Shown here: positions 40,646-48,349 of the stretch, in pieces
How positions within the stretch are numbered: position 1 is the stretch's first letter
Layout: every line of letters begins with the position of its first letter
Origin: Streptomyces sp. NBC_00576
GTDB lineage: Bacteria; Actinomycetota; Actinomycetes; Streptomycetales; Streptomycetaceae
Direction of reading: 5' to 3'
DNA: 64,000 nucleotides
Assembly (NCBI RefSeq): GCF_036345175.1
Contig: NZ_CP107780.1
Coordinates: 744,001 to 808,000, forward strand
Translations under genes and position numbers: made by a program
The notes under the pieces: generated by a model
Seen by the model: only the letters and a program-made list of their open reading frames with translations
Databases searched by the model: none
Told to the model about the DNA's origin: nothing

Positions 40646-40737
40646 TCAGCGCAGGTGGGCGCCCGCCGCGGAGCCGCCGATGTCACAGCAGCCCCGCGTC
40701 TCCGGCATCATCCGCCGGACAGGTCCGTGGGGCGTGA

Positions 40738-41712
40738 TCAGCGCATCCAGGCGCTGTAGTCCATGACATCGCCCGCTTTGAGGCCCCATTCGGGCTCGGC
40801 GGTGGTGGCGGTGTTCTCCAGGCCGAGAACGGCACCGGTGACCGGTTCCATGATCAGCATCTGGCGGGAGCCGTGTCCGTCGTACACATACGCCTGCCCG
40901 GGCCGCCCGAGCCGGTCCGTCACCCCGCCGACGGGCCGCAGCCCCTCGGCGTCCGCCAGCAGCCGGGCGACGGCCGCGTCCTCCCGGGCCCCGAGCGTCC
41001 AGTGGTCGAGCAACACCCGTACGGCGTCCAGGAGTTCCGGGGTCGTCAAGGCAGTGCTCTGGTACTGCGCCTCCTGAAGGTAGGCCTCCAGCCGCCCCGG
41101 GTCGTGCGGCGGCGTCGACTCGGGCGGCGCGTCGCTCCAGCTCGGCCCGAACGTCTGCTCGCTGATGACGTGCCCGTCCTCGACCAGCCCGGGTTCGCCG
41201 TCGCCCTCGCTGAGGACCGGCCGGCCAGGATGCCGTGGGTCGGTCGCCACGACCAGCTCCGTATGGCTCGCATCGGCCTGCCAGCGCACGACGCGCTCCA
41301 CGGGCAGCGTGATCGGGGGCTTGTCCTCCGACATGCCCATGCTCCACGTCTGTACGTGGGTGCCCTTCAGGAGTTTCGGTGAGCCGTCCTCGGCTGCCGC
41401 GTCGGCGAGCTCGGCCATCCTTGCCAGGGGTACGGGGGTGGAGCCGGCCTGTACGAGCAGCGGGCGGGGAGCGGCCACCGCCGGGGTGGTGTTCGGGCCC
41501 GCGAAGAGCAGGGTCAGCGCGGTCGCCGCGACGACCGCGATGGTCGCGAGGCTCCACGTCCAGCGGGTGCGGCGACGGCTGAACGGGCCGCTGCCGTACA
41601 GCAGTTGGTTGAGCCGGCGTTCCGCGTCGTGGTCCAGTGGTCCGTCGCCGAAGTGGGGGCCGTCCGCCGGTACCGGGTTGGCGCCGCGCAGCAGGTCGAG
41701 TTCGTCAGGCAT
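40738..41712 (-). CDS. CU044_5270-family membrane protein, partner of an ECF sigma factor
   Basis: A 324-residue protein with a short cytoplasmic N-terminus, a single membrane helix at about residues 52-72 (SLATIAVVAATALTLLFAG) and a large extracytoplasmic region. It matches the CU044_5270 pattern common in actinomycetes directly after ECF sigma genes. The ATG overlaps the sigma stop by 8 bp. It may restrain the sigma factor in the manner of an anti-sigma protein, but no zinc-binding motif is visible, so this is inferred from position. Confidence 0.82.
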   Translation of the reverse strand: MPDELDLLRGANPVPADGPHFGDGPLDHDAERRLNQLLYGSGPFSRRRTRWTWSLATIAVVAATALTLLFAGPNTTPAVAAPRPLLVQAGSTPVPLARMAELADAAAEDGSPKLLKGTHVQTWSMGMSEDKPPITLPVERVVRWQADASHTELVVATDPRHPGRPVLSEGDGEPGLVEDGHVISEQTFGPSWSDAPPESTPPHDPGRLEAYLQEAQYQSTALTTPELLDAVRVLLDHWTLGAREDAAVARLLADAEGLRPVGGVTDRLGRPGQAYVYDGHGSRQMLIMEPVTGAVLGLENTATTAEPEWGLKAGDVMDYSAWMR

Positions 41713-42253
41713 GGCCGTGTTCCTTCGAGGAGTTCACGTCGGCGGCGAGCGCGGGGCGCATCCGGTCGATCTCGGTTCTCAGCCGGCGCCGGGCCCGGTG
41801 CAGCCGCATCGCCGCCGCGCGCGTACCGCAGCCCAGGGCCACGGCGACCTCGTCGACGGCGAGTTCCTCCCAGGCCGTCAGGCGCAGTACCTCCTGGTCG
41901 GCCTGGGTGAGCCGGGCAAGCGCCTCGTGCACCCAGGCGCCCGGCGACTCGGCGTCGGGGCTCGCCACGACCTGCCTGCCGTGCGCCGTCTCGTCGTTGC
42001 CCAGCCGGTCGACGAGCCGACGGCGGCGGCCCTGGCCGCGTACCGCGTTGGCCAGGCAGTTGCGTGCCACACCGTACAGCCAGGGCAGCGGGGACGCCGG
42101 AAGGTCGCCGCGGCGCCGCCAGGCGACGGTGAACACGTCCGCCACCACTTCCTCCACGTCGCTGGTGCGGCCGTCCAGTCGCCGAGCGACATAGCGGCTG
42201 ACCGCCCAGTAGTGCTCGCGATAGGCAGCGGCGAAGGTCTCGTCGTTGCTCAT
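41705..42253 (-). CDS. ECF RNA polymerase sigma factor
   Basis: A 182-residue sigma-70 family protein. Region 2 is at about residues 5-75 (FAAAYREHYWAVSRYVARRL, DVEEVVADVFTVAWRR) and region 4 at about 110-160 (ALARLTQADQEVLRLTAWEE, AVALGCGTRAAAMRLHRAR). It is divergent from the orphan cytochrome oxidase gene (105 bp apart), which could be a target. The membrane partner lies downstream with an overlap. Confidence 0.9.
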   Translation of the reverse strand: MSNDETFAAAYREHYWAVSRYVARRLDGRTSDVEEVVADVFTVAWRRRGDLPASPLPWLYGVARNCLANAVRGQGRRRRLVDRLGNDETAHGRQVVASPDAESPGAWVHEALARLTQADQEVLRLTAWEELAVDEVAVALGCGTRAAAMRLHRARRRLRTEIDRMRPALAADVNSSKEHGHA

Positions 42254-42358
42254 GTTCCGTTCGTGTCCGGCACTCTGCGGATCGTCACACCCGTTTCCGT
42301 GATTCTCGTCGCGTCACCCGAGTGTGACGTCCGAGCCGGGCGCGGACACAGGCGGGGC

Positions 42359-44008
42359 GTGAAGACCATCAACGTCAGACCCCGTGTCGAACCCCGCACC
42401 ACCAAGAGCCTCAAGAGCGTCAAGTGGCTGACGACCACGGACCACAAGACGATCGGCACGCTGTATCTGGTGACGTCGTTCGCGTTCTTCTGCATCGGTG
42501 GCGTGATGGCGCTGTTCATGCGCGCCGAGCTGGCCCGGCCGGGTCTGCAGATCATGTCGAACGAGCAGTTCAACCAGGCGTTCACGATGCACGGCACGAT
42601 CATGCTGCTGATGTTCGCGACGCCGCTGTTCGCCGGTTTCACCAACTGGATCATGCCGCTGCAGATCGGCGCCCCCGACGTCGCGTTCCCGCGGCTGAAC
42701 ATGTTCGCCTACTGGCTGTACCTGTTCGGCTCGACGATCGCGGTCGGCGGCTTCCTCACCCCCTCGGGTGCGGCCGACTTCGGCTGGTTCGCCTACTCCC
42801 CGCTCTCCGACGCGGTCCGCTCCCCGGGCATCGGCGCCGACCTGTGGATCATGGGTCTGGCCTTCTCCGGCTTCGGCACCATCCTCGGCGCGGTCAACTT
42901 CATCACCACGATCATCTGCATGCGCGCACCGGGCATGACCATGTTCCGCATGCCGATCTTCGTGTGGAACGTGCTGCTGACCGCGGTCCTCGTCCTGCTG
43001 GCCTTCCCCGTCCTCGCCGCCGCGCTGTTCGCGCTGGAGGCGGATCGGAAATTCGGCGCACACATCTTCGATGCCGCCAATGGTGGTGCCCTGTTGTGGC
43101 AGCACCTGTTCTGGTTCTTCGGGCATCCAGAGGTGTACATCATCGCGCTGCCGTTCTTCGGCATCATCAGCGAGGTCATCCCGGTCTTCTCCCGCAAGCC
43201 GATGTTCGGCTACATGGGCCTGATCGGCGCGACCATCGCCATCGCGGGCCTGTCCGTGACGGTGTGGGCCCACCACATGTACGTCACCGGCGGAGTCCTC
43301 CTGCCGTTCTTCTCCTTCATGACGTTCCTCATCGCCGTACCGACAGGCGTGAAGTTCTTCAACTGGATCGGCACCATGTGGAAGGGGTCCTTGTCGTTCG
43401 AGACCCCGATGCTGTGGGCCACCGGCTTCCTGATCACCTTCACCTTCGGTGGTCTCACCGGTGTCATCCTGGCTTCGCCGCCGATGGACTTCCACGTCTC
43501 GGACTCCTACTTCGTGGTGGCGCACTTCCACTACGTCGTCTTCGGGACGGTCGTGTTCGCGATGTTCTCCGGCTTCCACTTCTGGTGGCCGAAGATGACC
43601 GGCAAGATGCTCGACGAGCGCCTCGGCAAGATCACGTTCTGGACGCTGTTCATCGGCTTCCACGGCACCTTCCTCGTCCAGCACTGGCTGGGCCCGAACG
43701 GCATGGTGCGCCGCATCCCCGACTACCTGGCGGTCGAGGGCCTCACCACACTGAACACGATCTCGACGATCAGTTCGTTCCTGCTCGGTCTGTCCGTGCT
43801 CCCGTTCCTCTACAACGTGTGGAAGACCGCGAAGTACGGCAAGAAGGTCGAGGTCGACGACCCGTGGGGCTACGGCCGCTCGCTGGAGTGGGCCACGTCC
43901 TGCCCGCCCCCGCGCCACAACTTCGTCTCGCTCCCCCGCATCCGCAGTGAATCCCCGGCGTTCGATCTCCACCACTCCACCCAGCAGCAGGAGTTGACCC
44001 GACAGTGA
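42359..44008 (+). CDS. ctaD: Cytochrome c oxidase subunit I (orphan paralogue)
   Basis: A 549-residue haem-copper oxidase catalytic subunit with twelve helices. Key segments are FTMHGTIMLLMFATPLFAGF (haem a His), FWFFGHPEVYIIALP (Cu-B His and cross-linked Tyr), VWAHHMYVTGG (Cu-B His pair) and VAHFHYVVFGTVVFAMF (haem a3 and a His). All ligands are present. It begins with GTG at 42359. The usual ctaC, ctaE and qcr genes are absent; only a small helical protein follows. It is therefore a second subunit I outside the main oxidase operon, possibly made under special conditions by the divergent ECF sigma factor. Confidence 0.93.
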   Translation: MKTINVRPRVEPRTTKSLKSVKWLTTTDHKTIGTLYLVTSFAFFCIGGVMALFMRAELARPGLQIMSNEQFNQAFTMHGTIMLLMFATPLFAGFTNWIMPLQIGAPDVAFPRLNMFAYWLYLFGSTIAVGGFLTPSGAADFGWFAYSPLSDAVRSPGIGADLWIMGLAFSGFGTILGAVNFITTIICMRAPGMTMFRMPIFVWNVLLTAVLVLLAFPVLAAALFALEADRKFGAHIFDAANGGALLWQHLFWFFGHPEVYIIALPFFGIISEVIPVFSRKPMFGYMGLIGATIAIAGLSVTVWAHHMYVTGGVLLPFFSFMTFLIAVPTGVKFFNWIGTMWKGSLSFETPMLWATGFLITFTFGGLTGVILASPPMDFHVSDSYFVVAHFHYVVFGTVVFAMFSGFHFWWPKMTGKMLDERLGKITFWTLFIGFHGTFLVQHWLGPNGMVRRIPDYLAVEGLTTLNTISTISSFLLGLSVLPFLYNVWKTAKYGKKVEVDDPWGYGRSLEWATSCPPPRHNFVSLPRIRSESPAFDLHHSTQQQELTRQ

Positions 44009-44364
44009 CCACGAGAGACGACGACCGTCAGGTGGACATGACGACCCTGGTCAACGAGATCCAGGGCCACCTGCTCATCGCCGCCACCCGCCAGGAGGGA
44101 CATGAAGCAGCCGTCCGCTTCAGCGCCCGCCTCGACTGGCTGACGAGTCATCAGCGGACCGAGCTGGAAAGGCAGTTCGCGGCGGAGCATCTCGCTCTCG
44201 CCCGCGTCTCCTGGCAGCGCACCGCCGCCCGCAGTGCGGAGTTGCGGGCCGAGTACGAGGCCGAGTACCGCCGTCTGAAGAGCCGGCTGACGGCCGCATG
44301 CCTGACGCTCGCGGCCACGACGGTACCGCTCGCCCTGCTCCTCCTGGCTCCGCTACGGCGTTAG
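44005..44364 (+). CDS. Small single-helix membrane protein linked to orphan ctaD
   Basis: A 119-residue protein. A charged helical region (about 10-90, EAEYRRLKSRL) is followed by a C-terminal membrane helix at about 92-115 (LTLAATTVPLALLLLAP). GTG at 44005 overlaps the ctaD stop by 4 bp, so the two are translated together. Function unknown; it may assist assembly of this oxidase subunit. Confidence 0.75.
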   Translation: MTTRDDDRQVDMTTLVNEIQGHLLIAATRQEGHEAAVRFSARLDWLTSHQRTELERQFAAEHLALARVSWQRTAARSAELRAEYEAEYRRLKSRLTAACLTLAATTVPLALLLLAPLRR

Positions 44365-44646
44365 CCAGGTCAAGGAAAGTCGGGTGCGGTACCGCGTCTC
44401 CAAGGGGCGCAGGGCAGTGTCGGTCGGCGGCTCCGCCGCGATGGGGGAGCGTCCAGCCGCGACGGGCCCCGCAGGCGACACACCGGCCTGCCGGCGGAAT
44501 GCTCAGCCCGCCCACCCGGCGATTCGCACCCCGCCGAGGTGGGCCCACCCGCCGGGCCGGGGCGCGACGGTGATCGACGCGCCCGCCCGGCCCCGCCCTC
44601 GGCAAGAACCTCCCCAGCGGGCGGCGAGCACGCCATACTGGCCCCC
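44365..44646. repeat. Intergenic region with dispersed repeat, copy B
   Basis: Contains a diverged copy of the GGGGCGC...GCGGCTCCGCCGC repeat at about 44386-44450 (core GCGGCTCCGCCGC). No gene is supported. The remainder, to the glycosyltransferase start at 44647, shows nothing recognisable. Confidence 0.5.
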
Positions 44647-45891
44647 GTGCGCGTAGCGATCATGACGGCAGGCTCACGAGGTGATGTGGCCCCTTACACC
44701 GGGCTCGGGCACGGGCTGGCCCGGGCCGGGCACGAGGTCACCCTGGTCACGCACGGCTGCTTCGAGCCGCTGGTGGCGGGGGCCGGGGTCGGGTTCCACG
44801 CCCTGCCCGTGGACCCCCGGGCGGAGTTGGAGTCGGCGCGCGGGCGCGGGCTGCACCGCAGTGCGACCGGGGCCGGGAAGCTGCTGCGGGTGGTCGAGAT
44901 GGCGCGGCGCCTCGTCGGCCGGATGACCGACGACCTGGTGGCCGCCGCCCGAGTGAACGACGTACTGCTGCTGTCCAGTTCGCTGGGTCCACTGGGGCAC
45001 ACGATCGCGGAGGGGTTGCGGCTGCCGAGCATGGGCGTGTACCTCCAACCGCTCGCTCCGACAGGGGAGTTCGGACCGCCGGTCCTCGGGGGCCGCTCCT
45101 GGGGCGCGGCGGGCAACCGGCTCGCCGGGAACGGGGTGAGCATGGCCGTCGAGCAGGTCTTCGCCTCGACCGTACCGGCCGTACGGACCCGGCTGGGCCT
45201 CTCCCGCAACGCCCCGGGTGCCGCACGGCGCGCCCGGGAGCGCCAGGGCTGGCCGGTGCATCACGGCTTCAGCCCGCTGGTGGTGCCCCGGCCCCGCGAC
45301 TGGCGCCCCGGGCTGGACATCTCCGGCTACTGGTGGCCGTACGACACCCAGCCCCACCTACCGCCCGAGGTGGAGGCGTTCCTCGCCTCGGGGCCCCCGC
45401 CGGTCTTCGTGGGCCTGGGCAGCGCCACCGTGCCCGATCCCGGGCAGCTGAGCGCAGTGGTCGTCAGGGCCCTGCGGCAGGCCGGGATGCGTGGGGTGAT
45501 CCAGCGGGGATGGGGCGGGCTCGCGGCGGACGGCGACGACATGCTGACGATCGGCGAGGTGGCGCACTCGGCACTGTTCCCGCGTATGGCGGCCGTGGTC
45601 CACCACTGCGGCGCGGGCACGACCGCCGCCGGTCTGCGGGCCGGGGTGCCCGCGGTGCCCGTGCCGATCCAGTTCGACGAGGGCTTCTGGGCGGCGCGGC
45701 TGGTCTCCCTGGGCGTGGCCCCGCAGCCGGTTCCGCTCCGGAGGCTGACGACCGCCTCGCTGGCCTCGGCCCTGGTACGGGCGACCCGCGACCCCTCGCA
45801 CGGCGAACGGGCGCGTGCCCTCGCGGCCCGGATCGGCATGGAGGACGGCGTAGGACCCGTGCTGGAGTCGGTGAACCGACTGTCCGGTTGA
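44647..45891 (+). CDS. MGT-type glycosyltransferase (GT1/GT28 fold)
   Basis: A 414-residue glycosyltransferase with two Rossmann domains. The N-terminal MTAGSRGDVAPYTGLGHGLA is the acceptor-domain glycine motif of sterol and macrolide glycosyltransferases. The C-terminal PRMAAVVHHCGAGTTAAGLRAGVPAVPVPIQ is the nucleotide-sugar signature (HHGGAGT with Cys in place of the second Gly). GTG at 44647 is used. It resembles enzymes that decorate polyketides or terpenoids. The last 24 codons are repeated, in diverged form, 113 bp downstream. Confidence 0.88.
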   Translation: MRVAIMTAGSRGDVAPYTGLGHGLARAGHEVTLVTHGCFEPLVAGAGVGFHALPVDPRAELESARGRGLHRSATGAGKLLRVVEMARRLVGRMTDDLVAAARVNDVLLLSSSLGPLGHTIAEGLRLPSMGVYLQPLAPTGEFGPPVLGGRSWGAAGNRLAGNGVSMAVEQVFASTVPAVRTRLGLSRNAPGAARRARERQGWPVHHGFSPLVVPRPRDWRPGLDISGYWWPYDTQPHLPPEVEAFLASGPPPVFVGLGSATVPDPGQLSAVVVRALRQAGMRGVIQRGWGGLAADGDDMLTIGEVAHSALFPRMAAVVHHCGAGTTAAGLRAGVPAVPVPIQFDEGFWAARLVSLGVAPQPVPLRRLTTASLASALVRATRDPSHGERARALAARIGMEDGVGPVLESVNRLSG

Positions 45892-45932
45892 GCACCCCGC
45901 GAAACCCCGAGAACCTCAAGAACCCCCACGCC

Positions 45933-46004
45933 CTCACAGCCCGAAACGGCGCGGAGGACGACGTAGGGTCCTTGTTGCAGTCGCTGGACCGACTGTCCGG
46001 TTGA
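45933..46004 (+). pseudogene. Duplicated 3' end of the glycosyltransferase gene
   Basis: A 24-codon frame ending EDDVGSLLQSLDRLSG-stop mirrors the gene's own EDGVGPVLESVNRLSG-stop at an offset of 113 bp. The next 25 or so bases are also similar. It is either a diverged tandem duplication or all that remains of a second glycosyltransferase. Confidence 0.75.
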
Positions 46005-46052
46005 GCACCGTCGACGCACGGCCACACCCCGGTCGGGGGAACCCCAAGAGCG

Positions 46053-46757
46053 TCAGGAGCGCCCAGTGGCCTCCGCGCCCTCCGAGCCCGGGGGCATCCA
46101 GCCCGCCGGGCGCAGGATGCCCAGCAGCATCCGCACCAGTTCGTCCACCACCTCGTCCAGCGTGGCGTCCACCCACCCGGCGCTCCAGTCGTGCAGCAGG
46201 CCGTTGACGCTGCCGATGAACGCCGTCGCGGCGAGCTGGTAGTCGCGTGGCGCCGCCTCTCCGCGGGCGACGGCGGCCTCCGCCTCCGTACAGATGAGGT
46301 TCACCCAGCGGGAGCGGCGGGCGAGGCGCTGTTCCTCCATGCGGGCGCTGACGCCGATGATCTCGACGAAGGTCACGCGGATCCGGCGCGGGTCGGCGGT
46401 GACGTTGGCGGCGTAGGCGCGGAAGATCGCGGCGGCCCGTTCGGCGAGGGGCAGGCCCTCGGCACCGGCCAGCGCGTCGAGCGCCGCCCCCTCGGCCCAG
46501 TCGTTGACCTGCAGGTGAAGGGCGGCCAGCACGTCCTCCAGGGTGCGGAACTCCTCGTAGAACTGGCGGGTCGACAGACCGGCCGCCTCACTGAGCGCGG
46601 CGACGGTCGTCGAGCGGTAGCCCGGTGTGTCGCCGAACAGCTGGAGTGCGGCGTCCAGAAATCTCCGGCGCCTTTCGGTCTGCCGTTCCTCGGCTGTCTT
46701 GCCCGCGTAACGGCCGGTCGGCGCCCTGAGTCTGCCCGCCAATGAGCCCTCCTTCAT
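46053..46757 (-). CDS. TetR-family transcriptional regulator
   Basis: A 234-residue regulator. A basic N-terminal arm precedes the helix-turn-helix at about residues 30-70 (TVAALSEAAGLSTRQFYEEF). The C-terminal ligand domain has MEEQRLARRSRWVNLI. The ATG at 46757 is preferred to TTG at 46772. Divergent from the beta-propeller gene; an inverted repeat between them (46814-46829) is a plausible operator for both. Confidence 0.88.
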   Translation of the reverse strand: MKEGSLAGRLRAPTGRYAGKTAEERQTERRRRFLDAALQLFGDTPGYRSTTVAALSEAAGLSTRQFYEEFRTLEDVLAALHLQVNDWAEGAALDALAGAEGLPLAERAAAIFRAYAANVTADPRRIRVTFVEIIGVSARMEEQRLARRSRWVNLICTEAEAAVARGEAAPRDYQLAATAFIGSVNGLLHDWSAGWVDATLDEVVDELVRMLLGILRPAGWMPPGSEGAEATGRS

Positions 46758-46813
46758 CGGTCCGGTGGCCAAGTTTGTCTTGCACGCAGTCTTGTGGAGA
46801 AGGGCACCCCCTC

Positions 46814-46829
46814 CTTACTTTCCAGTAAG
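46814..46829. promoter_or_regulatory. TetR-type operator
   Basis: CTTACTTTCCAGTAAG: perfect 6-bp arms around a 4-bp spacer, AT-richer than its surroundings. It lies between the divergent tetR and beta-propeller genes, 57 bp from the tetR start. Confidence 0.6.
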
Positions 46830-46946
46830 TCCAATCTGAACGTGACCGTGTTCAGTTTTCTGACCGCAGCCATGTTCTCCCTCTTTGCCCCACATGTCAT
46901 GCACCCGCCACCGTTCACCTGTTCACTCCCGGAGGGGAGAGCATTC

Positions 46947-48212
46947 ATGTCTGCTTCCAGATCCAGGTACCTCTGTGCCATGGCCGCCGCTCTCGTTCTG
47001 ACCGTCACCGCCCCCGCGACCTCTGCCATCGCCGCGACCGCGGATGCCGACGCGGCCGCCGCGAGCCTGCGCGAGGTGATGTTCGTCGGCAACAACTGGG
47101 AAGGCACCGCGGACGTCATCAAGTCCAGCGGCGACTTCGCCAAGATCGGCCGGATCAACGTCGTACCCGACAAGGCGGCGCGGATGGCCGCGATCAACGC
47201 CGACCCGATCAAGTGGATCTACTTCATGGCCATCCGAAACGGAGTCGGCGAGGGCCACGACCAGTTGGTCGACGACATGTACTCCACCCCGGACGGCAGG
47301 TCGGTGGTGGTCTCCCGGCCGAGCTTCGCCGACGTCGTGTCGATCGACCTCGCCACCGGGGCGATCAACTGGCGCTTCCCCGTGTCGGGTTACCGCTCCG
47401 ACCACATGGCGGTCTCCCCGGACGGGACGCGGGTCGCGGTCTCGGCCTCGATCTCCAACACCGTGCACGTGCTGAACATCAACACCGGCGCGCAGATCGG
47501 TTCGTTCGCCACCGGCGACAAGCCGCACGAGAACATCTTCACCAGCGACGGCAAGTACATCTGGAACATGTCCATCGGGGACGTCAACACCTCGCAGGAC
47601 GCTCCGTGGCAGGACTTCACGAAGGGCGACCGGAAGATCACGGTCGTCGACGCGGCCACCTTCAAGCAGGTGAAGGTGATCGACATGCGGGCGCGGCTCG
47701 ACGCGATCGGCCTCAAGGACTACTCGGACGCGGTCCGCCCGGCCGCCTTCTCGCCCGACGAGTCGAAGCTGTACTTCCAGGTCTCGTTCTTCAACGGCTT
47801 CTTCGAGTACGACGTCGCCACCGACAAGATCACCCGCACGAAGACCCTGCCGAAGAACCCGGCAACCAGCGACGACCGCACCACGTTCGTCAACGACTCG
47901 CGCCACCACGGCATTTCGATGAAGCCGGACGGCACGAAGCTGTGCGTCGCGGGCACGATGGACGACTACGCGACGGTCGTCGACCGTGCAACCCTCCAGG
48001 AGGGCCCGCTCGTCCCCGCCTCGAAGCCCTACTGGGCCACGGTGAGCGGCGACGGCAAGTCCTGTGTGATCTCCGAGAGCGGCGCCGACCAGATCACGGC
48101 CATCGACTTCGCCACCGGGCAGAAGACGGTGTCCGTACCGGTCGGCGACCACCCCCAGCGAGTCCGCCTCGGCCATGTCGAGGCGGACTGGACGGGCCCG
48201 GCAACCAACTGA
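46947..48212 (+). CDS. Secreted YVTN/YncE-like beta-propeller protein
   Basis: A 421-residue protein with a Sec signal peptide (about 1-35, ending SAIAATA). Propeller blades carry repeated SPDG-type turns: YSTPDGRSVVVSRPSFADVV, AVSPDGTRVAVSASISNTVH, KPDGTKLCVAGTMDDYATVV. HENIFTSDGKYIWN and RHHGISMKPDG supply histidines at blade tops. The ATG at 46947 follows GGAGGGGAG. Such proteins often act as quinoprotein-like or binding scaffolds; the function here is unknown. Probably controlled by the divergent TetR. Confidence 0.82.
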   Translation: MSASRSRYLCAMAAALVLTVTAPATSAIAATADADAAAASLREVMFVGNNWEGTADVIKSSGDFAKIGRINVVPDKAARMAAINADPIKWIYFMAIRNGVGEGHDQLVDDMYSTPDGRSVVVSRPSFADVVSIDLATGAINWRFPVSGYRSDHMAVSPDGTRVAVSASISNTVHVLNINTGAQIGSFATGDKPHENIFTSDGKYIWNMSIGDVNTSQDAPWQDFTKGDRKITVVDAATFKQVKVIDMRARLDAIGLKDYSDAVRPAAFSPDESKLYFQVSFFNGFFEYDVATDKITRTKTLPKNPATSDDRTTFVNDSRHHGISMKPDGTKLCVAGTMDDYATVVDRATLQEGPLVPASKPYWATVSGDGKSCVISESGADQITAIDFATGQKTVSVPVGDHPQRVRLGHVEADWTGPATN

Positions 48213-48237
48213 CGTACCGGTTGAAGCCCGGTGCGCA

Positions 48238-48320
48238 CCCCGCGCCCCTTTTCAAGGGGCGCGGGGCTGTGTCCATCTGCGGCTCCGCCGCGTGGGCGCG
48301 ACAAGCCCCCACCGGCCCGC
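48238..48320. terminator. Hairpin terminator within dispersed repeat, copy C
   Basis: CCCCGCGCCCCTT (48238-48250) pairs with AAGGGGCGCGGGG (48254-48266), a 13-bp stem with a 3-nt loop. It is followed by CTGTGTCC and the GCGGCTCCGCCGC core (48279-48291) of the repeat family. Located between convergent genes, so it probably ends both transcripts. Confidence 0.75.
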
Positions 48321-48349
48321 GGCCAACGAACCGCCGGCCCACGGAGTGC

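Noticed and set aside
40643..40745. Direct repeat TGATCAGCGCA at the two converging gene ends as an attachment site
   Set aside because: Only 11 bp, just 92 bp apart, with no integrase or mobile gene between; probably coincidence of the two stop regions.
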